Below, piece after piece: positions 1-8,377 of a stretch of 15,583 nucleotides of DNA. The notes beneath the pieces are model-generated. The model ran no database searches. It saw only the letters and a list, made by a program, of their open reading frames with translations, and was not told the origin of the DNA. The position numbers and the translations under genes were made by a program. Position 1 is the first letter of the stretch, and every line of letters starts with the position of its first letter. The stretch comes from UBA6168 sp964442355 (GTDB lineage: Bacteria > Bacteroidota > Bacteroidia > Chitinophagales > Saprospiraceae). The stretch is from contig CAYTZS010000131.1 in the NCBI GenBank assembly GCA_964442355.1, positions 1 through 15,583 of the forward strand. Direction: 5' to 3'.

Positions 1-170
1 GTCATGTACGCACCGACGCCTTTCAAACCGTGGTAGCTACCGCCCCAAGGGAGTGCTTCCGGCTCTACAATCGTAACTTCGGGGTCGAGCCAGTTGTAGA
101 GGTCAACTACGTCCATCGCCTTGTGCGGGGAGAAGTAGTTGAGAATCAATTTTTCACGCTGGGTCTTCAT
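1..170 (-). CDS. NTF2/SnoaL-like family protein, N-terminal part (truncated by window edge)
   Basis: The minus strand is open from an ATG at 168-170 to the left edge, giving 56 complete codons. The protein starts MKTQREKLILNYF, continues through a helix containing AMDVVDLYNWLDP, and then has IVEPEALPWGGSYHGLKGVGAYM. An N-terminal helix, an acidic residue a few positions before the strand, and a 'PWGGxYxGxxGVxxY' turn are characteristic of SnoaL-like / nuclear transport factor 2 fold proteins (cone-shaped small-molecule-binding domains of about 110-140 residues). The family includes isomerases, cyclases and many proteins of unknown activity, so no reaction can be assigned. More than half of the protein lies outside the window. 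No clear promoter was found in the bases upstream of the start. The family call is by motif recognition only. Confidence 0.6.
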   Translation of the reverse strand, partial: MKTQREKLILNYFSPHKAMDVVDLYNWLDPEVTIVEPEALPWGGSYHGLKGVGAYM

Positions 171-517
171 TTGTAGATTGTCTTGAAACTTGAAAAATCG
201 GGTGATATTGGTTTCTGGTCTCTTGGATATTTTTGATTTGCCATGAAGTCTGTTTTTTCTCAAACCTCAGACTGCCAAACCGCTGATAAGTTGATTAATT
301 TGATGATGCAAAGATGGGGGCGTGGGTAGCCACGCTGAAATAGCACGTTGATGTGAATAGGCTGCATCCCGCAGCTATCCAATCGCACAAATGGTGGATG
401 CCGATACCTCGAATTGAGGAAATGGGGAGATAAAATGCCATAGTACAACAGGGGAGTTGAGTCTGTTCACCCCTGCCTACCGCTCGATTCTACAAGATTT
501 CCAAAACCAACACTGAA
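171..517. other. Intergenic region, 347 bp, no convincing gene
   Basis: This stretch lies between the start of the NTF2-like gene and the 3' end of the NagB-family gene, so on the minus strand it is downstream of one gene and upstream of the next. A 62-codon minus-strand reading frame (260-448) exists, but it has no recognisable domain, signal peptide or start context and looks like chance. The only structured element seen is the short hairpin at 320-335. Any promoter for the leftmost gene must lie here, but I could not point to a good TAnnTTTG match on the minus strand. Confidence 0.6.
320..335. repeat. Small perfect inverted repeat (6-bp arms, GTAG loop)
   Basis: Left arm GCGTGG (320-325), loop GTAG (326-329) and right arm CCACGC (330-335) pair perfectly. 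It is GC-rich against an AT-richer surround. There is no T-run directly after it on either strand, so it is not a classical terminator. It may be a remnant of a dispersed palindromic repeat or chance; a six-pair stem alone is weak evidence. Confidence 0.35.
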
Positions 518-1276
518 TCAAAAAGAACCACCAGCATGGTTGTTCGGCTGGTTTGCCAACAACGCAGCGGCCTCCACATCCAGCAGCACCTCGCTGTTCG
601 GGTGGGTGCGGATGATGCTGGCAGGCATTGTCGGGCTGATTTCATCCTCCAGTGCCTGCTGCATGATGTCCGCTTTTTTGCGGCCGTTGGCGAGCATGAG
701 CACTTGTCCGGCCTCGGTGAGGTGGCGCAGGCCGAGGGTGATGCCGTATTTGAGTTCAGTGGCCGATTGGAAGTATTTCTGTCCGACGTTGAGGGTGATT
801 TCTTCCAACAGCTGCACATGGGCGTAGTTGCCGAAGTCAACGCCCGGCTCGTTGAAACCGATATGGCCGTTCATGCCCACGCCAACCAGCAACAGGTCGA
901 GGCCGCCCCGCTCGGCGATGAAGGCGTTCATGCGCTCGCACTCAACGTCGAGGTCGGCGCTCAGCGCATCAAAAACATGGAAATTGGCCTTCGGCAAATG
1001 CAGCGGGGCAAACACGTGGCGATGCAGGAAAGCATGGCAACTGCCCTCGTTTCCGGGCGGAACGCCCACCCACTCGTCGAAGCCAGCGAACTGCACATGG
1101 CTGGTGTCCACGCCTTTTGCCACAGCTTTTTGCACAAAAAGGTCGTAAGCAAGCCGGGGCGAGTCGCCGGAGACGATGCCGATGAGGCAGTCCGGCTTGC
1201 GCTCCACGTGGGCGAGCATGACATCGGCGGCATAGTTGGACAGGGCTTCGTAATCTGAAAATATTTTGAGCTGCAT
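518..1276 (-). CDS. nagB: Glucosamine-6-phosphate deaminase / galactosamine-6-phosphate isomerase family (NagB-like)
   Basis: A cytoplasmic sugar-phosphate enzyme of 252 residues, in the usual 230-270 range. NagB converts glucosamine-6-phosphate to fructose-6-phosphate plus ammonia, feeding amino-sugar breakdown into glycolysis. Visible motifs are the phosphate loop SGDSP (residues 36-40), FDEW with Asp67 aligned to the proton-transfer Asp72 of E. coli NagB, and GMNGHIGFNEP, where His138 and Glu143 match the catalytic His143 and Glu148. The position of E. coli Asp141 is Asn136 here, a substitution I also recall in Firmicutes-type short NagB enzymes. Short Bacteroidota homologues are often named galactosamine-6-phosphate isomerase, so the exact hexosamine is uncertain; 6-phosphogluconolactonase is a more distant relative and fits less well. 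The start at 1276 gives the expected N-terminus (MQLKIFSDYEAL). The giant gene A ends 45 bp upstream on the same strand with no obvious terminator between, so some read-through is possible. Confidence 0.85.
   Translation of the reverse strand: MQLKIFSDYEALSNYAADVMLAHVERKPDCLIGIVSGDSPRLAYDLFVQKAVAKGVDTSHVQFAGFDEWVGVPPGNEGSCHAFLHRHVFAPLHLPKANFHVFDALSADLDVECERMNAFIAERGGLDLLLVGVGMNGHIGFNEPGVDFGNYAHVQLLEEITLNVGQKYFQSATELKYGITLGLRHLTEAGQVLMLANGRKKADIMQQALEDEISPTMPASIIRTHPNSEVLLDVEAAALLANQPNNHAGGSF
520..544 (-). terminator. Possible hairpin terminator overlapping the 3' end of the NagB-family gene
   Basis: Read on the minus strand, AACAACCA (544-537), loop TGC (536-534) and TGGTGGTT (533-526) form an 8-bp stem with one mismatch, followed by C and TTTTT (524-520). 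The hairpin lies inside the last codons of the gene and the T-run reaches the stop codon. The stem is short and not very GC-rich, so termination strength is doubtful. Confidence 0.3.
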
Positions 1277-1321
1277 GGCGTCGTGATTGATGAGCGGCGA
1301 AAGTACAAATCCTTCTCCAAC
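1277..1321 (-). other. 45-bp gap between gene A stop and the NagB-family start
   Basis: No hairpin followed by a T-run is visible here, so gene A has no evident terminator of its own. On the minus strand TACTTTCG (1305-1298) differs by one base from the Bacteroidota -7 consensus TAnnTTTG and sits 21 nt before the start codon, but no TTG lies at a suitable distance upstream. The NagB-family gene may therefore have a weak promoter of its own or rely on read-through from gene A. Confidence 0.3.
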
Positions 1322-4300
1322 CTAGTCCCCGATAATGCCCAACACCACCCATTTTAGGCAAGCCACACCCTGCTCATTTGACAGCACGACCAAGTAAAGT
1401 CCGGCCATGTCTGGCGCTGTGATGGGCCTGACAATACCGCCGCTTGGCACATCGAACCGTTCCCAGCGCAGCAGCCTACCCGTTACATCAAACATCTGGC
1501 AATCAATGACTTGTGCGGCATTTGCATAAACAGCCAACTGCGCTCCCTCCCCACTCGCTGCGGGGTTGGGGTAAATATTGGCGTACCAGCTCACCTCCAA
1601 TTTTTGCGAAGCAGCATTCAAAAAATCCACTGTAAATTGGAAAACCTGCTCGCAGCCAGTGTCGTCAGTGATGGTGAGCGAGTAGTCACCAGGAGGCACC
1701 GATTCAAGATTTTGGCTAGTGGCCCCATTGCTCCAAAGGAAGGTAAATGGCAGCGCCCCACCCGTAAACTCGACAAAAATGCTGCCGTCAGCAGCCGTCG
1801 GGCCGCTTGCCGCCACCATGGAATCGAGCACGAGCACCCCCAACTGTTGGGTTTGGACAAGCACCGAGGCCATGCCCGTACAGTCGTTGGCATCGGTGAC
1901 GACGACGGAGTAGATGCCTGCGGCAATGCTTGTAAGCAAACTGTCCGTTTGGCCGGTGTTCCACAAAAACGAAAAGGGTGGTGTGCCCCCAGCGGCAATG
2001 GCGGCCACGGAAGTGGTTTCGCCGGGGCAAACTGTCGGCGACTCAGCTTGCGCTGAAACGAGCAGCAACGGTGGCTCGGTGAGTAGCAACCCGGTCGTGT
2101 CGGCACACCCGTTTTCGTCGGTGACGGTGACCCTGTGCCAGCCAGGAGGGAGCTGAATCGCCGTGGCGGTAGTCTGGAAATTGCTCCAAAAATACTGGTA
2201 GCCGGGGGTTCCACCACTGGCCGTGACGGTGGCCTCCCCGTTCGTTTCCCCGAAGCAGGTGACGGGGTTGCCGCCAATGTACAGTACCAAAGCCGAGGGT
2301 TCGGTGATGGCAAACGAAAGCTCGTCGGTGCAGCCGATGGCATCGGTGACAGTGACGGCATAGCTCCCTCCAGCCAGCCCCGCAAGCATGGAATCTGTCT
2401 GGCCGCCCTGCCAAAGCCAAGCGAACGGCGCCGTGCCGTTGATGGGCAACACAGCAGCAGAACCGTCGGCACTGCCGTGGCAAGTGATGGGGCTGACGAC
2501 GATGCCCAACGAGAGCTGGCCGACCACCCCCACCGTCGTAGAAGCAGTTGAAATGCAGCCGCCGGCATCGGTGACGGTGACGGCTACCGTGCCGGGGGTG
2601 GTGACCTGAATGCTTTGTGTACTGTCGCCCGTGGACCAGAGGTAGCTGTACGGAATCGAGCCGCCACTGGCTACAACCGACGCCATGCCTGGGCTACCAG
2701 CGCAGTTAATCGGCGTCGCTTGGACGCTGAGCAGCAGGCTGTTCGTGATTTCAACAACGGCAGAATCCTGTGCTTCGCAACCAAATTCATTGGTGATGGT
2801 AACGACATAAACTCCTGATTGCGTGGGGTTTATGGCCTGACCAGTTTCTCCTGTTGACCACAAAAAATGCAGCATTGGGCTGCCCGAAGCAGTGGCTGTT
2901 ATTTGGGCAATATTTGCGCAGTCGCCATCTTGGGACGTCAGCACGAGGCTTGGTTTTTTCAGGGTAAAAATGCGGACGGAATCGCTGACAAAACAGTCGC
3001 CATTGGCAGCGGTGACAAAATAGGTGACGGTATCGGCAGGCGTGGCGATGGTCGTTGGGCAATCGTCGCAGGAGAGGCCGACTGCCGGGAACCAATTCAC
3101 CGAGGCGAACCCGCTCGTCGAGAGCGTGACAGAATCACCCTCGCAGATGGTCTGGTCAGCACCCAACTCGACAGCTGCTGCAAGTTCGAGGGCAATGACG
3201 ATGGTGTCATTTTGCTGATTGCCGCAGGCGTCCCAAACATCCACCCAATAAGTGCCCGCACCATAGGCGGTAAAAGTGGAATCGGCAGAACCATCCTGCC
3301 ACCGATAGCTGCTGAACCCCGCCCCAGCATTGAGTTCCGTGACGCTGCTGCTGCACAAGCTGCGGTCGGGGCCGAGGTCGAGCAGGGTGTTTTGGTGGAG
3401 GTGGGTGAAGCTGGCAAAATTGTTTTCAAAATCGCACTCTGCCACGTTCGTCACCGGAAAATCGGCGGTGGAAAAAGGCAGGGCCTGTGAGCCGTCGTCG
3501 TTGGCCACCACGAAGATGGGAGTGGACAAAATGGCGGGTATTTCCACCGAAAAAGACAAGCAACTACCCATGGAATCGGGCGCTGCCACGAGCAGGTTGC
3601 CCACGAGAAAAGCGCCAGTTTGCCGAGGGTCGTTTTGGTAAAACGCAAGCTGCAGGCTGTCGGGCAGGGCAGCGCTGCCGTTGTTGCAGAGGGTGAGCCA
3701 GAGGCGGGTACAGTCGCCCTCGCAGGCCAAACTATCCACCGCGACAGCGGCATCAGGCAGGGGAAAGTCTGGCTCAAAGTTTTCATTGAAAACAGGGTGC
3801 TGTGCGCGAAAATAGTTGATGGGCCGTTTGCCGCTGCCGAGGTTGGGCAGTTCGAGGTGATGGTCTTGGACTTGCTTGGGGATGGTTAGGTCGTCGTTGA
3901 CGTTGACCCCGAAATAGTTGAATTGGTTCCAAACGGCACGGGCGGGCGGCCAAGGCAGCCCATCGCTCTCGACTACCCAGAGCCGCCCACGGTAGTCGGT
4001 TTGACCAGACACGAAAGGGGACAAGTAGCCCGTGGTCACGATTTCGGCAGCTCCATCGGCGTCAACATCTGCTACCACCGGATATTCGTCTATCGTTTGC
4101 GAATTGCATTCAATTTTCGTCCAGTTCCGGTCGGCATCAACGCCGGGTGGCAGCGGCAGGGGGCCGCCGTAAATCAGCCTCAAATATTGTTCGTTCCGAA
4201 GCAAGATTTCGGCGAAGCCATCGCCATTGAAATCGAAACAAGATGGCCCAGCGGCACCAGCTTGGTCTTGGTTGTTCACTGACCACCAAAACGGGGATGC

Positions 4301-7300
4301 GGGATTGGTTTGTGCAGCCTGAAGGCTGAAGCTTGTGATTTTTGTATTTGCTGGATAAATTATTTCAGGAAAATCTTGTTGGAAGCCAACCGACCTGTCG
4401 TCGAATACATTGGCGATAGCGATGGTGGGGTACTGCAAAAAGTCAAAGGGCTGTGACCCCGGAAAATGGAATTCGTGGATTAGTCCGTTTTTGTTCCAAA
4501 CATAACACCCATTTTTGGGCACAGCGCCGAACTGCCCAGCGGTAACGATGTCGAGTATGCCGTCAAGGTTGATATCTGCGATGCTAGTGAAACCATCCTG
4601 ATAGTTTCCGTTGCTCACGATGTTGTTTAAGTTCCGAACGACTTTTATCTCCAGCCCGTCGCCATCGAAAATGTCGAGGTCAACCGAGTAAATATTGGCC
4701 CCAGCCACCAATTCCAACCCATCGCAGTCAGGGTCGCCGTTGCAGTCTGTGACGGAGAGCAAATCCGCAACAACGGAAGCAATGGTGCCGGCAGCGCTGC
4801 TGTAACCAACATGCATATTGCCCACCAATTTTCGCTTCAAAGCCGGGGCTGCCGGGTTGGAAAAATCAAATTGAAAAATATAGTTTCCAGCATAGATTTC
4901 GGGAATGCCATCCTCGTCGAAATCGGCCATGCCCAAATGGGACATTGCAGATGCAGCTATCGAGTCAGCAACGGCAAATAGCGTCATGGCTTGGCTATTC
5001 CCGGCCGAAAAACTTGAATAAACCCTGACAAGATTATCCGTGGTGAAAATGGCCAATTCCGGGATGCCATCTGAATTGACATCGCCAATGGCAGGTACCG
5101 TGTTCCTATCCATCATCATCTCTGGGATGTCCAACACATCGGGGTTGGCAGCATTAGAGCCATCCCCTTGGAAAATCAGCAACTTTCTTACAACCTCAGA
5201 GGAATGATTGGGCACCCCCTCCCCAACGATGATTTCGGGGATTTCGCCGTTTTGTGGGTCGAGGTTTGCCACAAGTGGCACATTGTTGATGCCCGGCCAA
5301 TCCATTGGACTTTGCCATTCAACTTTCCCACTGATTGGAGCCGTGGCAAAAAGGCTATCTGCCGTGCAGCCATCCCCATCGAAGCACTCGCAGTCGTCGT
5401 CGAAGCAGTCCACGTAGCCATCCTCGTCCTCGTCGAGGCCGCTGTCACAGACTTCGGGGCAGTAGGGTGCAGCACACAATGCATTGAGCTTCAGTGGGTT
5501 GGCGTGTGGGATGACGTTGATTGTTACTGGCGTCATCGGCAAAGTCGCATTGACCAAGGTGAAAGGATAATCCTCCACCACCATGTCCATGTAGGTTGAC
5601 TCCAAAAACGTGTGCGTGACATCGGCGCAAGAGGTTGGCAACCCAGCACTCCCTAATTCGTACAGGGTTACTTCCTTGGCATCAATGGTTGCCTTAACCA
5701 TGCCTGTCAACTTGCCATTGTGTTTCACCAAATCATCCATATACCCCGATGAGTTGAGTTTTTCTGCGTATTGGATTTTGCCATTGTCGGACCAGGAAAC
5801 CCATTTTGCCTCATTAAAAGCCAACTTGGTGAGTTGCCAAAAACCACCGCCCTGCTTCGCTTTTATGTTATGGGAATGAATCAAGCCCGTGCTAACGGGC
5901 AATGTGTGCCTGCTTGCCCAAACCACTTCGCCGTCGGCATTGCCCCTCATTGCGAGGTAATTCTGACCCACTCCCTGCACGTAGTCATACGTACCACTCA
6001 CCACAAACCCACCATCCTGCGTAAAATCGGTAGCAAGAAACACGATGTCGTGGTTGTCGGGAGTCCTGTATTTTTTGCTTAAAAGCATGTTCCCGGCATT
6101 GTCGAATTTCATCACCAAGCCTACATCGGGCTGTGTATAAACACTGGCAGAAAGGCCACCGGACAACCAAAATCCGCCTTCGCCAGCTGCGTTGTTGGCA
6201 CCAACGATGTTAACTGTTTCGGGAAAATCATACAACCGGCTCCATGCCAATGTACCATCGCTCTCGAATTTGACCAAAAACAGTCGGTTGCCATTGCTCG
6301 TGTAAAACAGCGCCCCATCACCCAAACTAATGCCCCGCCATTCGGGAGCATACTGCGGCAAATCAAAGCTGTAAGCCCAGGCAAGTGTGCCATTCGGATT
6401 GAGTTTAAATACCCGGTGGTCTTGGTCGTTGGCGAAGACCACACTGCCGTCGTTCAGCACGGAAATGTCCTCAACGCCGTTGTAAGCGACACCCACCGTC
6501 TCTTGCCACAGGTTGTTTCCGTCCGCATCGAAGCGTGCCACCAAGCCGGTTGGGGGGGTGTAAACAACGGCATAAATCCCGCCATCGGGGTGGTAGCTAT
6601 GTGCTTGGAAGTAAGTTTGAAAGCTGGCATTGTTGGTAAAACTCAGCTTGCTAATCCGAACAGAATCACGGCAGGAAGTATCGGACAGCACCTCAACCAA
6701 CATCGAAAAATCATCACTGCAATAACTGCTAGTTGCCTGCAAAACGACCGTGTAAGTCCCAGCGTTTCCGAAGGCATAACTCAAATCCGCCGTTGTCCCA
6801 AAATCAACGCCGTTGACAAACCACTGATAGCCTGTCGCACCCGTCGAAGTGTTCGTGCAGACGAGCGATTCGCCTACCTCCAGTTCCGTCGCATTGGTCG
6901 TAAAACTTGCGGCCACATTGCATCGCACTAGTATGGACGCCGCTTCCGTGCCGTGGCAATTTGGGTCAGCGTTGTAGGCTTTCAGCGTAATTTGGAAAAT
7001 GCCCGTGCTGGTAAATTGATTGCTAAAATCAGTCGTCGTGGCTGTGAGGTTGCCGTTGACGTACCACTCAAAACTCGTCGCCCCAGTCGTTTGGTTGGTA
7101 AAAACGACTGATTCGCCAGCGTCCACATCCGTTGCCGAAGGCGAAAAAGCAGCGGCAATGGGCATTGTGCAGGGGTCTTTGCAGCCCTCGGAAGTGAGCA
7201 GGCTGCTGCGGAAATTCTCAATGGCAAAACGCATCCGTTCGCCCTGCCCATCGGTGAAATTGTGGTAGCAGCTGAAAGGCGAGTAGTCCATAAAATTTGC

Positions 7301-8161
7301 GGTCGCATCGTTAGCGTCAGCGTTGAACGGATTGTTCGCTGAGGCATCGTCGGCATCGGTGCTGCACGAGTTGAACACACAGTTCGTGTGGGTCGCTTGG
7401 TCGGGTGGTGTGTCGCAGACCCGGTCGCCGGAAGCTTGGCAGTCGTCGTTGGGGCACCCACCCTGAAAAGTGTGGTAGAGGTTGAGGTAGTGCCCGATCT
7501 CGTGGATAAAAACGGCGTCCTTCGCCGCATCCACACCAAAAAATTGCGCTTCGCAAACCAGCCCGTCGAATGGTAGGCCATGTGCAGCAGCGAGGTAGGC
7601 GTAGCCCGCCACTCCCGCTCCCAGCGACTGGCTGCCAATGGAATTGACCACCCAAATATTGACATACTGCGTTGGTTCCCAGCGACTTAGGTCTTTCATG
7701 GGCAAGTCGTCGGTTTCCATCACCATGTTGGTCAGCGGCGACTCGGTGCGGGTGATGCCGTTCGTGTACTGCCCATCGGGGGTGCGCCGGGCGAGGCAAA
7801 ACTGGATTTGTGTGTTCGCTCCATCGCCCTGCTCGGCGTAGTAGCCCTCGTGCGCAAAAGCTTGGTTCAGGTGCTCAACAGCAGCAAAAACTTGGGCATC
7901 GGAGATGTTTTCTGCCCCATTTTGGTGAATCACATGGACAACGAGCGGCAGGACGAGCGGCAGGGCAGCAGTTTTTCCGGTCGAGCCAGCTTTGCTTTTT
8001 TCAAGCGCCATTTGGTCGAGCTGCTGCTGGTTGGACAGCAGCACCGGATTTGATTGCATCATCGCCTCCGAAGCACAGTTCAGGTAACCACCATTTTGTT
8101 GAGCGATAACCTGAAAATGCACCAGCGAGATTGGAAGCAAAAGAAAGTAGCGCTTTTTCAT
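1322..8161 (-). CDS. Gene A: giant secreted M43 metalloprotease with PKD, propeller, FG-GAP, SprB repeats and T9SS sorting domain
   Basis: A predicted exported zinc protease of 2279 residues. A signal peptide (1-20, cut near VIA|QQ) precedes an M43 pappalysin/cytophagalysin domain with zinc motif HEIGHYLNLYH (His220, Glu221, His224, His230), the cysteine-rich GDRVCDTPPDQ segment and Met-turn FMDY (Met291). Position 8 of the zinc motif is Asn227 rather than Gly. Next come two PKD domains (about 335-495), a propeller (about 500-880, repeated 'dG.l.W/S' blades), a Cys/Asp-rich calcium-type motif (901-927), FG-GAP/VCBS repeats (about 1020-1400; for example DVNSDG at 1027 and DVDADG at 1365) with a WPPARAVWNQ module, a CARDB-like domain (about 1470-1590), two LGxD Ig-like domains (1595-1738), six SprB repeats (1739-2180) and a type A T9SS C-terminal domain (from YPNP at 2197). 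The start is the ATG directly before the signal peptide. The domain order is clear; the protein substrate is unknown. It is a divergent paralogue of gene B. Confidence 0.9.
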   Translation of the reverse strand: MKKRYFLLLPISLVHFQVIAQQNGGYLNCASEAMMQSNPVLLSNQQQLDQMALEKSKAGSTGKTAALPLVLPLVVHVIHQNGAENISDAQVFAAVEHLNQAFAHEGYYAEQGDGANTQIQFCLARRTPDGQYTNGITRTESPLTNMVMETDDLPMKDLSRWEPTQYVNIWVVNSIGSQSLGAGVAGYAYLAAAHGLPFDGLVCEAQFFGVDAAKDAVFIHEIGHYLNLYHTFQGGCPNDDCQASGDRVCDTPPDQATHTNCVFNSCSTDADDASANNPFNADANDATANFMDYSPFSCYHNFTDGQGERMRFAIENFRSSLLTSEGCKDPCTMPIAAAFSPSATDVDAGESVVFTNQTTGATSFEWYVNGNLTATTTDFSNQFTSTGIFQITLKAYNADPNCHGTEAASILVRCNVAASFTTNATELEVGESLVCTNTSTGATGYQWFVNGVDFGTTADLSYAFGNAGTYTVVLQATSSYCSDDFSMLVEVLSDTSCRDSVRISKLSFTNNASFQTYFQAHSYHPDGGIYAVVYTPPTGLVARFDADGNNLWQETVGVAYNGVEDISVLNDGSVVFANDQDHRVFKLNPNGTLAWAYSFDLPQYAPEWRGISLGDGALFYTSNGNRLFLVKFESDGTLAWSRLYDFPETVNIVGANNAAGEGGFWLSGGLSASVYTQPDVGLVMKFDNAGNMLLSKKYRTPDNHDIVFLATDFTQDGGFVVSGTYDYVQGVGQNYLAMRGNADGEVVWASRHTLPVSTGLIHSHNIKAKQGGGFWQLTKLAFNEAKWVSWSDNGKIQYAEKLNSSGYMDDLVKHNGKLTGMVKATIDAKEVTLYELGSAGLPTSCADVTHTFLESTYMDMVVEDYPFTLVNATLPMTPVTINVIPHANPLKLNALCAAPYCPEVCDSGLDEDEDGYVDCFDDDCECFDGDGCTADSLFATAPISGKVEWQSPMDWPGINNVPLVANLDPQNGEIPEIIVGEGVPNHSSEVVRKLLIFQGDGSNAANPDVLDIPEMMMDRNTVPAIGDVNSDGIPELAIFTTDNLVRVYSSFSAGNSQAMTLFAVADSIAASAMSHLGMADFDEDGIPEIYAGNYIFQFDFSNPAAPALKRKLVGNMHVGYSSAAGTIASVVADLLSVTDCNGDPDCDGLELVAGANIYSVDLDIFDGDGLEIKVVRNLNNIVSNGNYQDGFTSIADINLDGILDIVTAGQFGAVPKNGCYVWNKNGLIHEFHFPGSQPFDFLQYPTIAIANVFDDRSVGFQQDFPEIIYPANTKITSFSLQAAQTNPASPFWWSVNNQDQAGAAGPSCFDFNGDGFAEILLRNEQYLRLIYGGPLPLPPGVDADRNWTKIECNSQTIDEYPVVADVDADGAAEIVTTGYLSPFVSGQTDYRGRLWVVESDGLPWPPARAVWNQFNYFGVNVNDDLTIPKQVQDHHLELPNLGSGKRPINYFRAQHPVFNENFEPDFPLPDAAVAVDSLACEGDCTRLWLTLCNNGSAALPDSLQLAFYQNDPRQTGAFLVGNLLVAAPDSMGSCLSFSVEIPAILSTPIFVVANDDGSQALPFSTADFPVTNVAECDFENNFASFTHLHQNTLLDLGPDRSLCSSSVTELNAGAGFSSYRWQDGSADSTFTAYGAGTYWVDVWDACGNQQNDTIVIALELAAAVELGADQTICEGDSVTLSTSGFASVNWFPAVGLSCDDCPTTIATPADTVTYFVTAANGDCFVSDSVRIFTLKKPSLVLTSQDGDCANIAQITATASGSPMLHFLWSTGETGQAINPTQSGVYVVTITNEFGCEAQDSAVVEITNSLLLSVQATPINCAGSPGMASVVASGGSIPYSYLWSTGDSTQSIQVTTPGTVAVTVTDAGGCISTASTTVGVVGQLSLGIVVSPITCHGSADGSAAVLPINGTAPFAWLWQGGQTDSMLAGLAGGSYAVTVTDAIGCTDELSFAITEPSALVLYIGGNPVTCFGETNGEATVTASGGTPGYQYFWSNFQTTATAIQLPPGWHRVTVTDENGCADTTGLLLTEPPLLLVSAQAESPTVCPGETTSVAAIAAGGTPPFSFLWNTGQTDSLLTSIAAGIYSVVVTDANDCTGMASVLVQTQQLGVLVLDSMVAASGPTAADGSIFVEFTGGALPFTFLWSNGATSQNLESVPPGDYSLTITDDTGCEQVFQFTVDFLNAASQKLEVSWYANIYPNPAASGEGAQLAVYANAAQVIDCQMFDVTGRLLRWERFDVPSGGIVRPITAPDMAGLYLVVLSNEQGVACLKWVVLGIIGD
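1622..2947 (-). repeat. Array of about six SprB-type repeats in gene A (~74 aa each)
   Basis: Residues 1739-2180 of gene A contain six consecutive units of the kind 'xGGxxPFxFLWSxGxTxxxxxxxxxGxYxVTVTDxxGC'. The first five units each have a Cys near the start and one in the 'DxxGC' end; the sixth lacks the early Cys. The units are well diverged in sequence, so the array is old rather than a recent tandem expansion. SprB repeats are known from the Flavobacterium gliding adhesin SprB and many other T9SS surface proteins, where they form a stalk of Ig-like modules. Confidence 0.85.
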
Positions 8162-8234
8162 AAAACCAAGTTTTGAAAGGTTTGGGTCAAGGAATTTGCT
8201 TTGTAAAGAAAGCAGTACCCCCTTGAATTGACGC

Positions 8235-8269
8235 CAAATAAATGCCTAGTTGCCTAGTAGTAGTCAAAA
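8235..8269 (-). promoter_or_regulatory. Candidate promoter of gene A (weak match)
   Basis: On the minus strand TTTATTTG (8242-8235) differs by one base from the Bacteroidota -7 box TAnnTTTG, and TTTTG (8269-8265) upstream fits the -33 TTTG element. The 22-bp spacer is slightly long. The start codon of A is 73 bp downstream of the -7 box. A motif match in AT-rich DNA is weak support. Confidence 0.3.
8243..8258. repeat. Tandem octamer TGCCTAGT x2 in the divergent promoter region
   Basis: TGCCTAGT occurs twice head to tail (8243-8250 and 8251-8258), followed by AGTAGT. It falls between the candidate -7 and -33 elements of gene A. It could be a regulator-binding site or simple slippage. Confidence 0.4.
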
Positions 8270-8377
8270 TTCAAAAACAGGTAAGCCAAGGCCACAAGCG
8301 ATTTGCCCATTTTTTGACAAAAGCCCAACTTAACGGCCTTTTGCTACGTGAATAGGGAAGAATCGGGGATTTCCGGT

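Noticed and set aside
320..335. Inverted repeat as an insertion-sequence end
   Set aside because: No transposase-like frame, no matching terminal repeat and no target-site duplication were seen nearby.
260..448. A 62-codon minus-strand frame in the left intergenic region
   Set aside because: No known motif, no promoter or start context, and an unusual composition rich in His, Pro and Arg. It was not accepted as a gene, although conservation in relatives would change this.
536..1258. A 240-codon open frame on the plus strand opposite the NagB-family gene
   Set aside because: The minus-strand frame has unmistakable NagB motifs. The plus-strand frame has no recognisable domain and is an antisense shadow.
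1322..8161. Possible frameshift or fusion of several genes into one very long frame
   Set aside because: The frame is continuous, the domain order is sensible from signal peptide to T9SS domain, and gene B shows the same plan, so the length is real rather than an artefact.
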